Shown here one piece after another: positions 36,295 to 44,551 of a DNA stretch of 64,000 nucleotides. This DNA is from Desulfomonile tiedjei. Lineage in GTDB: Bacteria > Desulfobacterota > Desulfomonilia > Desulfomonilales > Desulfomonilaceae. The DNA is taken from the NCBI GenBank assembly GCA_016218715.1, contig JACRDG010000011.1, positions 1-64,000 of the forward strand, read 5' to 3'. The notes below the pieces were generated by a model. It saw nothing but the letters and a program-made list of their open reading frames with translations, did no database searches and was not told where the DNA came from. How positions within the stretch are numbered: the first letter of the stretch is position 1; every line of letters starts with the position of its first letter. The position numbers were made by a program, and so were the translations under genes.

Positions 36295-36690
36295 GCGTCC
36301 CGGAGGGACGCTCCGTGAATAGCCACGGGTTTCAACCCGTGGAACGAAGGCCGCGGTCAAGACGGCTTGGACCCTGAAGGGGTCCACCAATTCCGTAATC
36401 CGGGGCTCGCGCTTGGTCGATCCCTTCAGGGTCGGTTTCGAACAATGGTTGCACGCCTCATCCCACGGGTTGAAACCCGTGGCTACTGTTGGTCAGCCCC
36501 TCCGGGGCTGCACGGTTGTTCCGAACTCGTGACTGTATTTGTGAAAACGAGTACTAAGCGATGCCCGGTTCGGTCAACTCTGCTCCCAATACCGCTGAGT
36601 TGACCGTTCCATCGCGCCTTCCGTATGTGGGGCGGGCTTTCCAACCCGCCGTGTGTTGTGAGCAAGTATGCCGCAGGCTGGAAAGCCTGC
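36295..36690. repeat. Cluster of eight short hairpin repeats
   Basis: The 500-base gap 36227-36726 holds no gene but many perfect or near-perfect palindromes: GCGTCCC-GGA-GGGACGC (36295-36311), CCACGGGTT-TC-AACCCGTGG (36323-36342), GGACCC...GGGTCC (36369-36385), CCACGGGTT-GA-AACCCGTGG (36463-36482), CAGCCCC-TCC-GGGGCTG (36494-36510), GGTCAACTC...GAGTTGACC (36572-36605), GGCGGG...CCCGCC (36631-36650) and GCAGGCT-GGA-AAGCCTGC (36673-36690). The copies at 36323 and 36463 are in opposite orientation. This is typical of REP elements mobilised by TnpA-REP (RAYT) transposases; no transposase gene is in the window. Confidence 0.8.
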
Positions 36691-36726
36691 GCCACAAGAC
36701 GCTTCCTTGAGTCACCGGCATTGGTC

Positions 36727-37149
36727 CTATTCCTTCCGGTCCTCAATCCTGACCTCCATGACGACTCGGCCCCAGCCGCCGCATTCCAGGCCGACGTCGA
36801 AGCAGCCCGTTCTCTTGAATCGCATTTCATTGGGGTCAACTCCGGCATACATCAGTTCGTTCGCGGTGAAGACCGCGTGCTTGAGAGCGCTCACCGCGTA
36901 AATGCACATCCTTTTCGGGCAGAGGCTTGAGATCAGGTTCCCCGCACCGTCCAGGCAGAAGCTGTCACCCACTTTGTGCTGGCTGTTGCAGCCGTGGGAT
37001 TCCACGACCTCCGCAACGATGGTCTTGCTCATGAGCTCGGGAGCTTTCATAACGACGTGCGCGTTCCTGGGATCGCTCTTGAAACGCTCCATTTCTTCAT
37101 CCGAATAGCCCAAATGCTTCTGAACGAAATTCCACACTTCGTTGTTCAC
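36727..37149 (-). CDS. Small conserved hypothetical protein (TIGR04076-like)
   Basis: A 140-aa soluble protein. After a short helical N terminus the core reads VAEVVESHGCNSQHKVGDSF, LCPKRMCIYAVSALKHAVF and CFDVGLECGGWGRVVMEV, with five conserved-looking cysteines. This resembles the TIGR04076 group of anaerobe proteins of unknown function; the assignment is from memory of the pattern. The GTG at 37149 follows GGAGG by nine bases. It stands alone, with the repeat cluster downstream and a 337-base gap upstream that shows nothing clear. Confidence 0.65.
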   Translation of the reverse strand: MNNEVWNFVQKHLGYSDEEMERFKSDPRNAHVVMKAPELMSKTIVAEVVESHGCNSQHKVGDSFCLDGAGNLISSLCPKRMCIYAVSALKHAVFTANELMYAGVDPNEMRFKRTGCFDVGLECGGWGRVVMEVRIEDRKE

Positions 37150-37486
37150 TTTGTTTGTCCTCCGTGTCTTCGATGATCTTCACGCCCACTATAAGCCCGG
37201 CGAGCACGCGGTTCCGCTCAGAGACGGATTATTGTTGTGGCTAAACGGATTGTATTGCCGAGCAGGGCTTCGTGCGTCGATGGGGCCTTTGCAGAAGCCC
37301 TGTCCGAAAAGAGGCCAGGAGGTCTTCTTCGTTGAGAGGAGGCCCCACTTATGTTAGTCTGGTCGATGAGACAGCAGGGTCCATGAACATGGCCCACGCG
37401 AGGTGCACCGAGGTTCCGGATTTTGCTGGTGTTGACGGGATAGGGGAAGATGTCAACCGCGGATCTCGGCCTGCCTGGAGGGAATC

Positions 37487-38509
37487 ATGAGGGAGCTTGC
37501 TTCAACGATGCTCGTCACACCCGCGAATGCGGAAGACTTCCTCACGCAGTTTGGTGCGCTATTCGGCCCGATGGAGAGAGACGTTCACGAGGTCTCTCTC
37601 GCCGCTGAAGGTCCCCTATTGAGCGGCAGGCTGGAGGTGCATCCCATTCGACCGGGAATGCGGCTCTTTTCCATGAAGATGGACGTACGACAGGATGTGG
37701 AGCTGGACATCGAGCCGGGGAATCCGGGCGTCCTCTTTTCTCTCGTTCTCGACGGCAGTTCCGGGTACGCGGTGCACCGTCCAGCCGGACGTCACGACGA
37801 CCCATGGGACTTCCTCCCCGGCCGAAATATCGTCGGAACCTTCCAACCGGAGAAATCGCGGTGGAGGGTGTCCGGCGGGGATTCTCACCGTCTGGTGGAA
37901 CTGCACATTGCTTCGGGTAGGGCTTTACAGTTATTCGCGGAATACCTGAAGTCAGCCGCGGGGCCTCTCCATCCGATTCTGGGTCAGACGAACGGCTTCC
38001 CCAGACATATCCAGCAGGCCCTCACTCCTGAATTGACGATCGTTGCCCACCAGGTCCTCAACTGCCCGCTGCAGGGCCCCGCGCGAGGGCTCTTCATGGA
38101 AAGCAAAGCCCTGGAGATCCTGGCTCTCCAGTTGGAAAGCGTATCATCCTCGAGTCTCCGTGAAACGGCCGTACGCAACAAAGAGGAGCGCAACCGGCTG
38201 GAGGAAGCTCGGCGAATCCTCGACCGCGAGTTTGCGGATCCGCCTTCGCTGCTGACGCTGGCCCGGCGCGTCGGTTTGAACGATTTCAAGCTGAAGAGCG
38301 GGTTTCGGGATCTCTACCGGACCACTGTTTTTGGGTACGTCCGGATGCTCAAGATGGAGACTGCCCGGGCTATGCTCCAAGCCGGCGACCTGAATGTGAG
38401 CGAGGTTGCCGCCGCCACAGGCTACACTTGTTTCGGCCACTTCGCGGCTGCGTTCCGGAAACGCTTCGGGGTTGCCCCTCGGGAATTCAAGAAGGTGCGG
38501 CGGTCCTGA
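37487..38509 (+). CDS. AraC-family transcriptional regulator
   Basis: A 340-aa regulator. Residues 1-230 are a ligand or dimerisation region of no recognised fold. The C-terminal ~100 residues form the double helix-turn-helix: ADPPSLLTLARRVGLNDFKL as the first HTH and LNVSEVAAATGYTCFGHFAA, then FRKRFGVAPREFK, as the second. The pattern is closest to the PchR-type branch (iron or small-molecule responsive), though that is a loose comparison. The ATG follows TGGAGGG. It may control the azoreductase gene 456 bases downstream. Confidence 0.9.
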   Translation: MRELASTMLVTPANAEDFLTQFGALFGPMERDVHEVSLAAEGPLLSGRLEVHPIRPGMRLFSMKMDVRQDVELDIEPGNPGVLFSLVLDGSSGYAVHRPAGRHDDPWDFLPGRNIVGTFQPEKSRWRVSGGDSHRLVELHIASGRALQLFAEYLKSAAGPLHPILGQTNGFPRHIQQALTPELTIVAHQVLNCPLQGPARGLFMESKALEILALQLESVSSSSLRETAVRNKEERNRLEEARRILDREFADPPSLLTLARRVGLNDFKLKSGFRDLYRTTVFGYVRMLKMETARAMLQAGDLNVSEVAAATGYTCFGHFAAAFRKRFGVAPREFKKVRRS

Positions 38510-38758
38510 GGCAGCCTGAAGGGTTTCCCAACCATAATACCTCCCGTTTCTTGCGGCATACGCTCGTCACGCAATGAACCCGAGATTCACGGACAGGCGG
38601 AGGAGTTTGGCGCACCTGGGTCCAGGCTGCTGCCAATGGACTGCTTCAATTATCATGCGAACAGTTCTGGAGAGCCTGGATGCGTTGCCACTGCAAAGGA
38701 TTTGTGGGGAAATTCAAGCACTGTTTGATCCAGCTCGGGTAATTTTCTCCGTACGCCC

Positions 38759-38786
38759 TTGACTGGTCACGATGATGACTTATAGT
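38759..38786 (+). promoter_or_regulatory. Promoter of the azoreductase gene
   Basis: TTGACT (38759-38764) and TATAGT (38781-38786) with a 16-base spacer; each box matches 5 of 6 consensus bases. It would give a leader of about 170 bases. The rest of the gap 38510-38965 holds no convincing gene. Confidence 0.7.
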
Positions 38787-38790
38787 CATC
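38774..38790. promoter_or_regulatory. Operator candidate: perfect 7-3-7 palindrome over the -10 box
   Basis: GATGACT-TAT-AGTCATC spans the -10 box of the azoreductase promoter. Position and symmetry suggest a dimeric repressor site. Confidence 0.6.
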
Positions 38791-38965
38791 TTAGACTTTG
38801 GGTCGAAATGCGAAACTAGGTTGATCGGTTCCATGGGCTACATCCAATCAAGGCATTTTCAATCTTTGGGAGAGAACCGCACCCAAACCGGCCTTCTATC
38901 TTTCGGATGGGGAGTCGGATAATCATCGTCGAAGAACAAGGACACCGCCGCCTGAGGAGGTCAGC

Positions 38966-39595
38966 ATGAGCAAAGTCCTGTATATCAAGGTATCCCCTCG
39001 CGGAAAGCGATCCTATTCCAATGCGGTCGCGGACGCTTTCATCGGCGCATACAAAAAGCAACATCCGGACGATGAGGTCGTCACCCTGGACCTCTTCAAC
39101 ATGGAGCTTCCCGCGTTCGACGGAGATACCATCGACGCCAAGTACGCGGTCATGCACAGTGAGAAGCAGACCCCGGAACAGCGAGAGGCGTGGCGGACAG
39201 TCGAGGACTTTATAGAAGAATTCAAATCAGCGGATAAGTACGTCCTGTCCACTCCCATGTGGAACTTCGGGATACCGTACAGGCTGAAGCATTACCTCGA
39301 TATCCTGATACAGCCCGGGTACACCTTTACCTTTTCGCCGGAAGAAGGGTACAAGGGTCTCGTTACCGGGAAACCGATAGCGGTGTTCTATGCCAGGGGT
39401 GGGGAATATTCGCCCGGCACGAACTACCAGGCGTATGATTTGCAGACGAAGTATGTGGACTTAATATTGCGGTTCATTGGGTTCACCGACATCCGTCCAT
39501 CGATCGTGGATCCGACCCTTATGAATCCGTCGTTGGCAGGTCAGCGAAGAGATGAATTGATCGGGCGAGTCCCCGAACTTGCCGCTGCGTTTTGA
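38966..39595 (+). CDS. azoR: FMN-dependent NADH-azoreductase (AzoR-like quinone reductase)
   Basis: A 209-aa flavodoxin-fold reductase. It begins SKVLYIKVSPRGKRSYSNAV, whose SPR...S loop binds FMN phosphate, and has the flavin-ring segment STPMWNFGIPYRLKHYLDIL and YARGGEYSPG, all typical of AzoR/NQO-like enzymes. Members reduce quinones and azo or nitro compounds with NAD(P)H by two electrons, often in electrophile stress. The ATG follows GAGGAGG. It has its own promoter with an overlapping palindrome; a hairpin lies after the stop. Confidence 0.9.
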   Translation: MSKVLYIKVSPRGKRSYSNAVADAFIGAYKKQHPDDEVVTLDLFNMELPAFDGDTIDAKYAVMHSEKQTPEQREAWRTVEDFIEEFKSADKYVLSTPMWNFGIPYRLKHYLDILIQPGYTFTFSPEEGYKGLVTGKPIAVFYARGGEYSPGTNYQAYDLQTKYVDLILRFIGFTDIRPSIVDPTLMNPSLAGQRRDELIGRVPELAAAF

Positions 39596-39627
39596 TGCAT
39601 CCAGAGTCGTTTTCGAAGAATTAATTT

Positions 39628-39659
39628 GGGGAGAAACCTTTTTCAAAACGGTTCTCCCC
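39628..39659. terminator. Hairpin between convergent genes
   Basis: GGGGAGAAACC (39628-39638) pairs with GGTTCTCCCC (39650-39659) with one bulged A. It lies between the azoreductase stop and the convergent enoyl-CoA hydratase stop. The T tracts are weak on both strands. Confidence 0.55.
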
Positions 39660-39687
39660 GGATTACTTCTTGAAAAGCGACTTGGGA

Positions 39688-40464
39688 TTATTTGCCCTTC
39701 CAGGTCGGTTTCTTCTTTTCGAGGAAGGCTTTGATCCCTGCCTGAGCGTCTTCGGACAGGAGGTTCCGGGTGATCACCTCGTTGGCGTACTCGTATGCCC
39801 GAGGTTCTTCCAGCTCGATCTGGTTGTAGAAAGCCTGCTTGCCGATTTTCAGCACGAGCGGACTCGCCTCGGCTATGGAGAGCGCCAGGTCCACGGTGGC
39901 CTTCTCCAGTTCGGCCTCGGGGACGATCTTGTTGATGAGGCCGGCTTCTTTAGCCTCGGTGGCTGAGATGAGTCGTCCCGTCACCAGCATTTCCATCGCA
40001 AGCTTCCGGCTTACCGCACGCGAGAGCGCAACCATCGGGGTGGTGCAGAAGAGACCTATTTTCACACCGGGCGTTGCGAAACGAGCGGTTTCGTCTGCCA
40101 CGGCTAAATCGCAGGTGGCTACGAGCTGACATCCAGCCGCGGTGGCCACGCCGTGAACCTGCGCAATCACGATTTGCGGGACCTGATGGACCAGCTTCAT
40201 CATTGTGCTGCACTGCTCGAAGATGAACCGGTACCCCCCGACATCGCCGTCCACCATCTCCCGCAGAAAATGACCCGCGCAGAAATGCTTTCCGTTCGCC
40301 TTGAGAATAATCACCTTCAGGGCCTCATCCGCGCCCAAGGTTCCCAATGCGGATATGATCTCTCCGATCATGCTCTTGGACAAGGCATTGACCGTTGAAG
40401 GAGAGTTCAGGGTTATCGTTCCGATTGCTCCTTGCGTTTCCACGAGGATGTCCTTGAATTCCAT
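39688..40464 (-). CDS. Enoyl-CoA hydratase/isomerase family protein
   Basis: A 258-aa crotonase-fold enzyme. The oxyanion-hole segments are KANGKHFCAGHFL and VHGVATAAGCQLVATCDLAV. At the two positions used by hydratase glutamates, the residues visible are TARFATPGVKIGLFCTTP, so a classical Glu-Glu water-activating pair is not obvious. The protein could be a hydratase, isomerase or hydrolase acting on an acyl-CoA. The ATG has GAGGAGCGATT upstream. It is the last gene of a five-gene same-strand row starting at the CMD-family gene. Confidence 0.88.
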   Translation of the reverse strand: MEFKDILVETQGAIGTITLNSPSTVNALSKSMIGEIISALGTLGADEALKVIILKANGKHFCAGHFLREMVDGDVGGYRFIFEQCSTMMKLVHQVPQIVIAQVHGVATAAGCQLVATCDLAVADETARFATPGVKIGLFCTTPMVALSRAVSRKLAMEMLVTGRLISATEAKEAGLINKIVPEAELEKATVDLALSIAEASPLVLKIGKQAFYNQIELEEPRAYEYANEVITRNLLSEDAQAGIKAFLEKKKPTWKGK

Positions 40465-40588
40465 AATCGCTCCTCTTTCCTGAAAATCTCGGTCGGCACT
40501 TCCTACGACAGTAACTGGAGGAGGACTGCTTCGGGTGAAGAAGTTCCTCCTCGGGCTTCCTTTCGTCTTCGTAATGCAAGTTCGGGTA

Positions 40589-41497
40589 TCAGTCGTGCAA
40601 CAGATTGTCGAGTGCGGCGTGGATATCCGGGAAATTGAATGAGAAGCCGTTTTCGGTCAACACACGGGGAACGACTCTCTGTCCGGCCAGGATCACTTCC
40701 GCGAACTCGCCGAGGATGAGCCTCAGCATGAATCCCGGCGCGGGCATGAACGAAGGGCGGTGCAGCACCTTCCCGATGGCATGTGCGAGATCTCGATTCC
40801 GGACCGAACCCGGCGCCGCGAGATTGACCGGTCCCTCCATCTCCGGGTGATCCAAAAGGAAAAAGACCGCTCGGCAAAGATCCTGGATGTGTATCCACGA
40901 GAACCACTGCGTGCCGCTTCCAAGCGGCCCACCCACAAAAAAACGGAACGGACGGACCATTTGAGCCAGTGCGCCTCCGTCGCGGCCCAGGACCACGCCG
41001 AAACGGGTGATGACCACGCGCACGCCTTTTTCTCTGGCCTGAAGCGCCTCGGCTTCCCAGGCCTTGGCAAGGGCGGCCAGGAAGTCGTCTCCCGGGGGTG
41101 AGTCCTCATTCAGTTCTTCGTCTCCGGTGCAGCCGTAGTAGCCCACAGCGGAGGTGCTCAGGAGCGTGACCTGGGAACCGGATTGGGCAGGTATCGCGTC
41201 CACGAGGTTTTTCGTGGTCAGCACGCGGCTCTCGACAATTAGCTGCTTGTACGCGGGGTTCCATGGGCTGAATATGGAAGTGCCTGCCAGGTTTATCAAG
41301 ACATCGTGCCCGGCCACCGCCTTTTGCCAGTCACCGGGTTTAGTCGATTCACCCAGCACGGGTGAGACTCCCGCGGGAAGACGGCCGGCCTTCGTTGCAC
41401 TCCTGACCAAGCTGGTCACGCTGTGACCCGCTTCGGTCAACACACGGATCAGGTTGGTCCCGACGAAACCGTTCGCACCGGTAATGAATACTCTCAT
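40589..41497 (-). CDS. TIGR01777-family NAD(P)-dependent epimerase-like protein
   Basis: A 302-aa extended short-chain dehydrogenase-like protein. The nucleotide-binding motif is MRVFITGANGFVGTNLIR. Family-specific segments are STSAVGYYG, FGVVLGRDGGALAQM, WFSWIHIQDLCRAV, VNLAAPGSVRN and, near the C terminus, GEFAEVILAGQRVVPRVL. Members (YfcH, SDR39U1) have the fold of nucleotide-sugar epimerases but no established substrate. ATG 41497 is chosen because the fold starts there and GGAAGGCAGG lies upstream; the open frame extends 34 codons further without a good start. Confidence 0.9.
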   Translation of the reverse strand: MRVFITGANGFVGTNLIRVLTEAGHSVTSLVRSATKAGRLPAGVSPVLGESTKPGDWQKAVAGHDVLINLAGTSIFSPWNPAYKQLIVESRVLTTKNLVDAIPAQSGSQVTLLSTSAVGYYGCTGDEELNEDSPPGDDFLAALAKAWEAEALQAREKGVRVVITRFGVVLGRDGGALAQMVRPFRFFVGGPLGSGTQWFSWIHIQDLCRAVFFLLDHPEMEGPVNLAAPGSVRNRDLAHAIGKVLHRPSFMPAPGFMLRLILGEFAEVILAGQRVVPRVLTENGFSFNFPDIHAALDNLLHD

Positions 41498-41546
41498 GGC
41501 GCTCAACCTGCCTTCCGTCGGAATAACAGGCCGTTCGGCCACAGCG

Positions 41547-42119
41547 CTAGTTTTCCGACTCTTTTTCTTCGCCGAGGACGATTTCAGGGACTTGCCCACA
41601 GCACTGGTGCTCAGCGCCTTGTTGCTCCCATTCGCCGCAAACGTCGGTCGACTTGGCCGGCCGCGCTTCCACTATCTCCAATTCGTACTGCAGGGCCGCG
41701 CCAGCCAGTGGGTGGTTGCAGTCAATGACGATCGAGTTATCCCGCACCTCTCGTATGATCACCGTATCGGGCGCGTCGGAGGCTGAGGTGATCAGCGGGA
41801 GCTGCATGCCCTGATACGGGGCCATTCCCGGTGGAAAGTGGAAGTCGGACTTCGGCTTCTCGATGACCAATTCCTGGTGTCGCGGACCGAAGGCTTCTTC
41901 CGCAGGGACGGTGAACGAGAGTCTTTCGCCCGTACCATGACCGACAAGGCGTTTTTCCAGTCCGGGGATGACGTGCCCGTAACCGGTCACAAAATCCATC
42001 AGTTCAGGTTCCTGGGCTCCTTTGAGCACCGGGCCGCCCACGACACGGACGCTGTACCGGATCTTGGTATAGCAGCTTGATGCGGCAATTCTGTAGTCGG
42101 ATGGTTCCGACACTGTCAT
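41547..42119 (-). CDS. SlyD-like FKBP-type peptidyl-prolyl isomerase
   Basis: A 190-aa protein. The FKBP part has VTGYGHVIPGLEKRLVGHGT, GERLSFTVPAEEAFG and, later, IVIDCNHPLAGAALQYELEI, with the insert-in-flap domain between, as in SlyD. SlyD proteins speed proline isomerisation and act as chaperones; the His/Cys-rich tail of E. coli SlyD binds nickel. Here the tail (STDVCGEWEQQGAEHQCCGQ) has three Cys and one His, a reduced metal site at best. The ATG has GGAG upstream. It is 49 bases upstream of the TIGR01777 gene, same strand. Confidence 0.88.
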   Translation of the reverse strand: MTVSEPSDYRIAASSCYTKIRYSVRVVGGPVLKGAQEPELMDFVTGYGHVIPGLEKRLVGHGTGERLSFTVPAEEAFGPRHQELVIEKPKSDFHFPPGMAPYQGMQLPLITSASDAPDTVIIREVRDNSIVIDCNHPLAGAALQYELEIVEARPAKSTDVCGEWEQQGAEHQCCGQVPEIVLGEEKESEN

Positions 42120-42162
42120 ATGAGTCTCCTTCTTATCGATCGGCGGTTCATCAGTACGATAA

Positions 42163-43131
42163 TCATTTTCGCATCCAGCAGCGCACCAGGTGGCTCGACG
42201 ACTTGAGCTCCAACTGCGGCGGCTGCTTGCAGATGGCCTGAACCTCGGGGCATCGATCCTGGAAGGTGCACCCTTCAGGCAGATGCCGCAGGTCCGGGAC
42301 CATCCCGGTAATCACATGCAAGCGGGCCTTTCTCCGCGCGATGCGGTCGATCCGGGGAATCGACCTGAGCAGGCCGATGGTGTACGGATGCTGAGGGGAC
42401 GCGAAGAGCGACGAAGCGGGGGCCTCTTCCACAATGTGGCCAGTATACATGACGGCAACCCGGTCCGCCATTTCCGCGACAACCCCGAGGTCATGGGTGA
42501 TCAGGACGATCCCTGTCCCTTTGGTCGTCTTGATTTCATTCATCAGCTCGAGAATCTGTGCCTGGATGGTGACATCAAGTGCGGTGGTCGGTTCGTCCGC
42601 AAGCATCAGCGCTGGATCGCACGCAAGAGCCATCGCGATCATGACGCGTTGTCGCATTCCGCCGCTCATCTGATGGGGATAATCTCTGGCACGCCGCTCT
42701 GGGGAAGGCATGCCGACTTTCTGGAGCATCTCCGTCGCGGCCCGTCGAGCTTCGGAGCGGTTCATCTTGCGATGGACCCGGAAGACCTCGGCGATCTGCT
42801 CTCCGATCCGGAACACCGGGTTGAGTGACGTCATGGGCTCCTGGAAGATCATGGAGATCCGATTGCCTCGGATCGCTCGCATCCGAGCCTCTGAGAGCTT
42901 CAGGAGATCTTCTCCCTGAAAGAGGATCTCGCCCGAAACGGTTCGTCCGGGAGGCTGCACGAGGCGCATGATCGAGAAAGCCGTGACGCTCTTGCCGCAA
43001 CCGGATTCGCCGACAAGTCCCACGGTTTCACCTGCCCGGACACGCAAGTCGACGTGGTTCACAGCGGCCGCGATGGCCCCGTCAGAAGGAAATATCGTAC
43101 GAAGATCTCGGATTTTCAGAAGTTCCGCCAT
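42163..43131 (-). CDS. Oligopeptide/dipeptide ABC transporter ATP-binding protein (DppD/OppD family)
   Basis: A 322-aa ATPase. Walker A is [10 protein letters not shown]-loop [12 protein letters not shown], signature [13 protein letters not shown], Walker [13 protein letters not shown], and H-loop LITHDLG. The C-terminal oligo_HPY region contains [14 protein letters not shown] and the [14 protein letters not shown] cysteine motif, which in several family members binds an [4Fe-4S] cluster (the further Cys are in CKQPP and RCWMRK). Normally such genes sit with permeases and a DppF partner; neither is here, so this is an orphan subunit or the other parts lie elsewhere. The ATG follows CGGAG. Confidence 0.9.
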   Translation of the reverse strand: MAELLKIRDLRTIFPSDGAIAAAVNHVDLRVRAGETVGLVGESGCGKSVTAFSIMRLVQPPGRTVSGEILFQGEDLLKLSEARMRAIRGNRISMIFQEPMTSLNPVFRIGEQIAEVFRVHRKMNRSEARRAATEMLQKVGMPSPERRARDYPHQMSGGMRQRVMIAMALACDPALMLADEPTTALDVTIQAQILELMNEIKTTKGTGIVLITHDLGVVAEMADRVAVMYTGHIVEEAPASSLFASPQHPYTIGLLRSIPRIDRIARRKARLHVITGMVPDLRHLPEGCTFQDRCPEVQAICKQPPQLELKSSSHLVRCWMRK

Positions 43132-43204
43132 AACTCCGTTCTCAGGGCTCGGGACCTGACATTCGCGATCGAGCCCTCCATCTTACATTGATTCGGCTTC
43201 GTGC

Positions 43205-43561
43205 TCAAACATCCAGGCCGGGAAGGACGAAAAAAGCTCCGAAAAAGCCCGCACCGAAACAGAGTAACGACACCAACAGTGCGAGGACGAGAAAGGAACT
43301 CCGATAGAGAAAGGCATCGAGTGCAGAGCAGATCCAGATTCCTACGGCAATGAGGAGCGACGGCGTTTGTACGTCGTACCCGACGTTGTGAGCGATAAAC
43401 AGGGGGATGAAATAGAGGATCACATTGAGTAAAAACAACATTCCGGCAAAGATGCGGCCGCGTACCACCTGGCCAAGCCCGGGAAGGACCAACGACAGCA
43501 CCGCGGAAAACACCCTCGATCGGCCACGTTTTTCCTTGTCCCGATCTTGCTTGTCAGCCAT
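43205..43561 (-). CDS. Small integral membrane protein
   Basis: A 118-aa protein with a charged N terminus (MADKQDRDKEKRGRSR) and four hydrophobic helices. The segment AVLSLVLPGLGQVVRGRIFA resembles the LPGxGQxxxGR motif of small membrane proteins related to TM2/DUF families with unknown role. The ATG follows GGAGG. It lies between the orphan DppD and the CMD gene on the same strand, with gaps of 73 and about 235 bases, so co-transcription is uncertain. Cytoplasmic membrane location is inferred from the helices. Confidence 0.7.
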   Translation of the reverse strand: MADKQDRDKEKRGRSRVFSAVLSLVLPGLGQVVRGRIFAGMLFLLNVILYFIPLFIAHNVGYDVQTPSLLIAVGIWICSALDAFLYRSSFLVLALLVSLLCFGAGFFGAFFVLPGLDV

Positions 43562-43796
43562 GTCTCGCCTCCGTGCCGCGGTATGCTGAAGCGCATTGCG
43601 AAAGATTCCGCTCGCAATAGCCCTTCGGCATGAGTCGACCAGAACCTGTCATGAGATTAATGCCTTGAATGCAGAACCGACCGCCTGAGGCCGCAGCGCT
43701 CGTGCAGTTCTCTATGACGTCCGTTTTGGCGACCCTCTGCCGGTATAATCGAAGGTTCCCGGTTAGTCAATCGCCGGCAGAGGTCCCCAGGCTCAA

Positions 43797-44111
43797 TTAC
43801 TTTGCAGTGGTGAGAACCTCTTCGATCCAACCGTACGCGGCAATCATGAGCGGGAAGCCGACCATGGTGGTGGCGAGCAGTACCACCTGCTGTATTTCCT
43901 CTCTCGTGGCGCCGGCCCCCAGGGCTCGCCGGGCATGGGAGCGAACTCCGCCCTGAGAGCCGAGTCCCACGGCAATCCCCAGCTGGACCAGATGCTGGGC
44001 CTTCTGATCGAGCGGTCCGGCCTGGGAAGCGAGTTCGCCTGCTTTGAGTTGTGCTTCGGTCAACTCACGGTGTCTCTCCATAAACGTCTTGAAAATACGC
44101 GGCAAGTACAT
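43797..44111 (-). CDS. Carboxymuconolactone decarboxylase (CMD)-family protein lacking the CxxC pair
   Basis: A 104-aa protein of the AhpD-like CMD fold: TFMERHRELTEAQLKAGELA, then LDQKAQHLVQLGIAVGLGSQ and VRSHARRALGAGATREEIQQ. In peroxidase-type AhpD the position before the conserved His carries CxxC; here it is SQGGVRSH with the His but no cysteine, so thiol peroxidase activity is unlikely. Cys-less CMD proteins act as decarboxylase-like or unknown enzymes. ATG 44111 has a strong GGAGG 7 bases upstream, preferred over the longer frame to 44168. It is the first gene of the - row. Confidence 0.82.
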   Translation of the reverse strand: MYLPRIFKTFMERHRELTEAQLKAGELASQAGPLDQKAQHLVQLGIAVGLGSQGGVRSHARRALGAGATREEIQQVVLLATTMVGFPLMIAAYGWIEEVLTTAK

Positions 44112-44551
44112 GTCTCTACCTCCTCGTCGAGTGGGACTCGATGCCAGTAAACGTTGCGGCAAGGTCAAACAGGACGTCTCAGACCGCGTGGACGGCCGGA
44201 ACCCTCTCGCAATCCCAAAAGGACTCTACTATACCAGTACGTCACGCAGCGGGAAACTCCCCCTATCCGGCGGTCCATGTCGCGCTGTTGTTTTTCGCGA
44301 AGTTCGTGGTTAGTATACCTTGTGCCAGGAACTTCCGAAACGATTAATCGTGCCCGGCAGGTCAATCATGGGGATGGACACCGTTTATGGTCTGTCTTGG
44401 CATCGGCTGACCCTCGACTGCCGTTTCGCCGCGGTTCAAGAGCAGGTCGCAGAGAAGTGAAACCATACTGGAGCGCAGTGAGAATGAATAGCTTTCCCGG
44501 AACCGGCACCGCCATTCTTGATGCGCGGCACCATACCAGGGCAAAGGACGC
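44112..44551. other. Divergent intergenic region
   Basis: A 440-base gap between the CMD gene (-) and the MoxR gene (+). No convincing gene was seen. Weak -10-like words (TATAGT on -, TATACC on +) have no good -35 partner. Confidence 0.4.

Noticed and set aside
36227-36726. CRISPR array suspected from many palindromes
   Set aside because: The palindromes differ in sequence and spacing; there is no repeated direct unit with regular spacers and no cas gene.
38574-38762. 62-codon frame in the gap between the AraC and azoreductase genes
   Set aside because: No ribosome site, no family resemblance, and it ends in the azoreductase promoter; an overlapping frame on - is equally open.
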